Positions 4,934 through 5,121 of a DNA stretch of 5,121 nucleotides are shown here, in pieces. The position numbers and the translations under genes are program-made. The notes beneath the pieces are model-generated. The model searched no databases. It worked only from the letters and a program-made list of their open reading frames with translations, and was not told the origin of the DNA. The stretch spans positions 1 through 5,121 of the forward strand of contig JAITPH010000083.1 of the NCBI GenBank assembly GCA_031289515.1, given 5' to 3'. The DNA is from Tannerella sp. (GTDB lineage: Bacteria; Bacteroidota; Bacteroidia; Bacteroidales; Tannerellaceae). How positions within the stretch are numbered: position 1 is the stretch's first letter; each line of letters starts with the position of its first letter.

Positions 4934-5121
4934 ATGAAGCGAACAAAATATACTTTACTTCCCCGCCTGACAAAGATTCTGGCAGAATTGGGCGAAGATA
5001 TTAAGCTTGCCCGGCTCCGGCGGAAACTGAGCGCCGAGCAGATTGCCGAGCGTGCGGGCATCTCGCGTTCCACGCTTTGGCAGATTGAAAAAGGACTGCC
5101 GAATGTGTCGATGGGATATTA
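4934..5121 (+). CDS. XRE-family helix-turn-helix protein, HipB-like antitoxin/regulator (N-terminal part, cut by window edge)
   Basis: Sixty-two codons are visible, starting MKRTKYTLLPRLTKILAELG, and the frame stays open to the window end. After an N-terminal helix, residues about 22-60 form a classic XRE DNA-binding domain: ARLRRKLS, then AEQIAERAGIS as helix 2 and turn, RSTLWQIEKG as recognition helix, then LPNVSMG. This opening (LLP...KILAELGEDIKLARLRRKL-S/T) is the one I associate with Bacteroidetes HTH proteins encoded directly upstream of HipA-domain kinases, where they act as antitoxin and autorepressor. The HipA gene would lie just beyond 5121, which cannot be verified here. The ATG at 4934 is chosen because it follows a strong promoter and gives the full domain. 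There is no Shine-Dalgarno. A plain XRE regulator controlling the divergent glycosidase operon is the alternative. Confidence 0.8.
   Translation, partial: MKRTKYTLLPRLTKILAELGEDIKLARLRRKLSAEQIAERAGISRSTLWQIEKGLPNVSMGY

Noticed and set aside
4873..5073. Minus-strand ORF of 66 codons
   Set aside because: Antisense to the HTH gene and its promoter; no domain.

Overview
The window comes from a member of the Bacteroidetes, most likely the order Bacteroidales. Three things point there. The two clearest promoters fit the Bacteroidetes pattern (TTTG or TTG, then about 19-20 nt, then TAnnTTTG) rather than the E. coli one. Start codons lack Shine-Dalgarno sequences and follow A/T-rich leaders. The tmRNA on the minus strand encodes the tag GENNYALAA, of the Porphyromonas/Bacteroides type. 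The organism cannot be named more closely from this window.

Left part (1-680): the last codons of a probable HicA toxin gene and a complete HicB-type antitoxin gene on the plus strand, then about 180 nt of non-coding DNA with short direct and inverted repeats.

Middle (680-1523): the complete ssrA gene (tmRNA) on the minus strand, 680-1076. Upstream of it lie a strong -7 box and a perfect 18-nt palindrome close to the predicted transcription start. Between ssrA and the next gene is a repeat-rich stretch (about 1233-1517): an imperfect inverted repeat with two ~80-bp arms, built around several copies of a short GCAATGACG-containing element.

Right part (1524-4795, minus strand): a tight two-gene operon for secreted carbohydrate breakdown. 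First comes a GH30-family glycoside hydrolase lipoprotein with a good lipobox and both catalytic glutamates. It overlaps by 4 nt (GTGA) a second exported enzyme with a predicted (alpha/alpha)6 glycosidase fold, whose family and substrate I cannot fix. The two probably act on the same glycan at the cell envelope. No SusC/SusD pair, transporter or sugar-sensing regulator is visible here.

Right edge (4796-5121): a compact divergent promoter region separates the glycosidase operon from a plus-strand XRE-type helix-turn-helix gene that runs off the window. It resembles the HipB-like antitoxin partners of HipA proteins. A 6+6 palindrome covers its -33 box. The tmRNA/glycosidase block is therefore flanked on both sides by toxin-antitoxin-type genes. 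I see no integrase, transposase, CRISPR array or obviously new multi-gene system. The least explained items are the second glycosidase, the dyad at the head of the ssrA transcript and the long inverted repeat.
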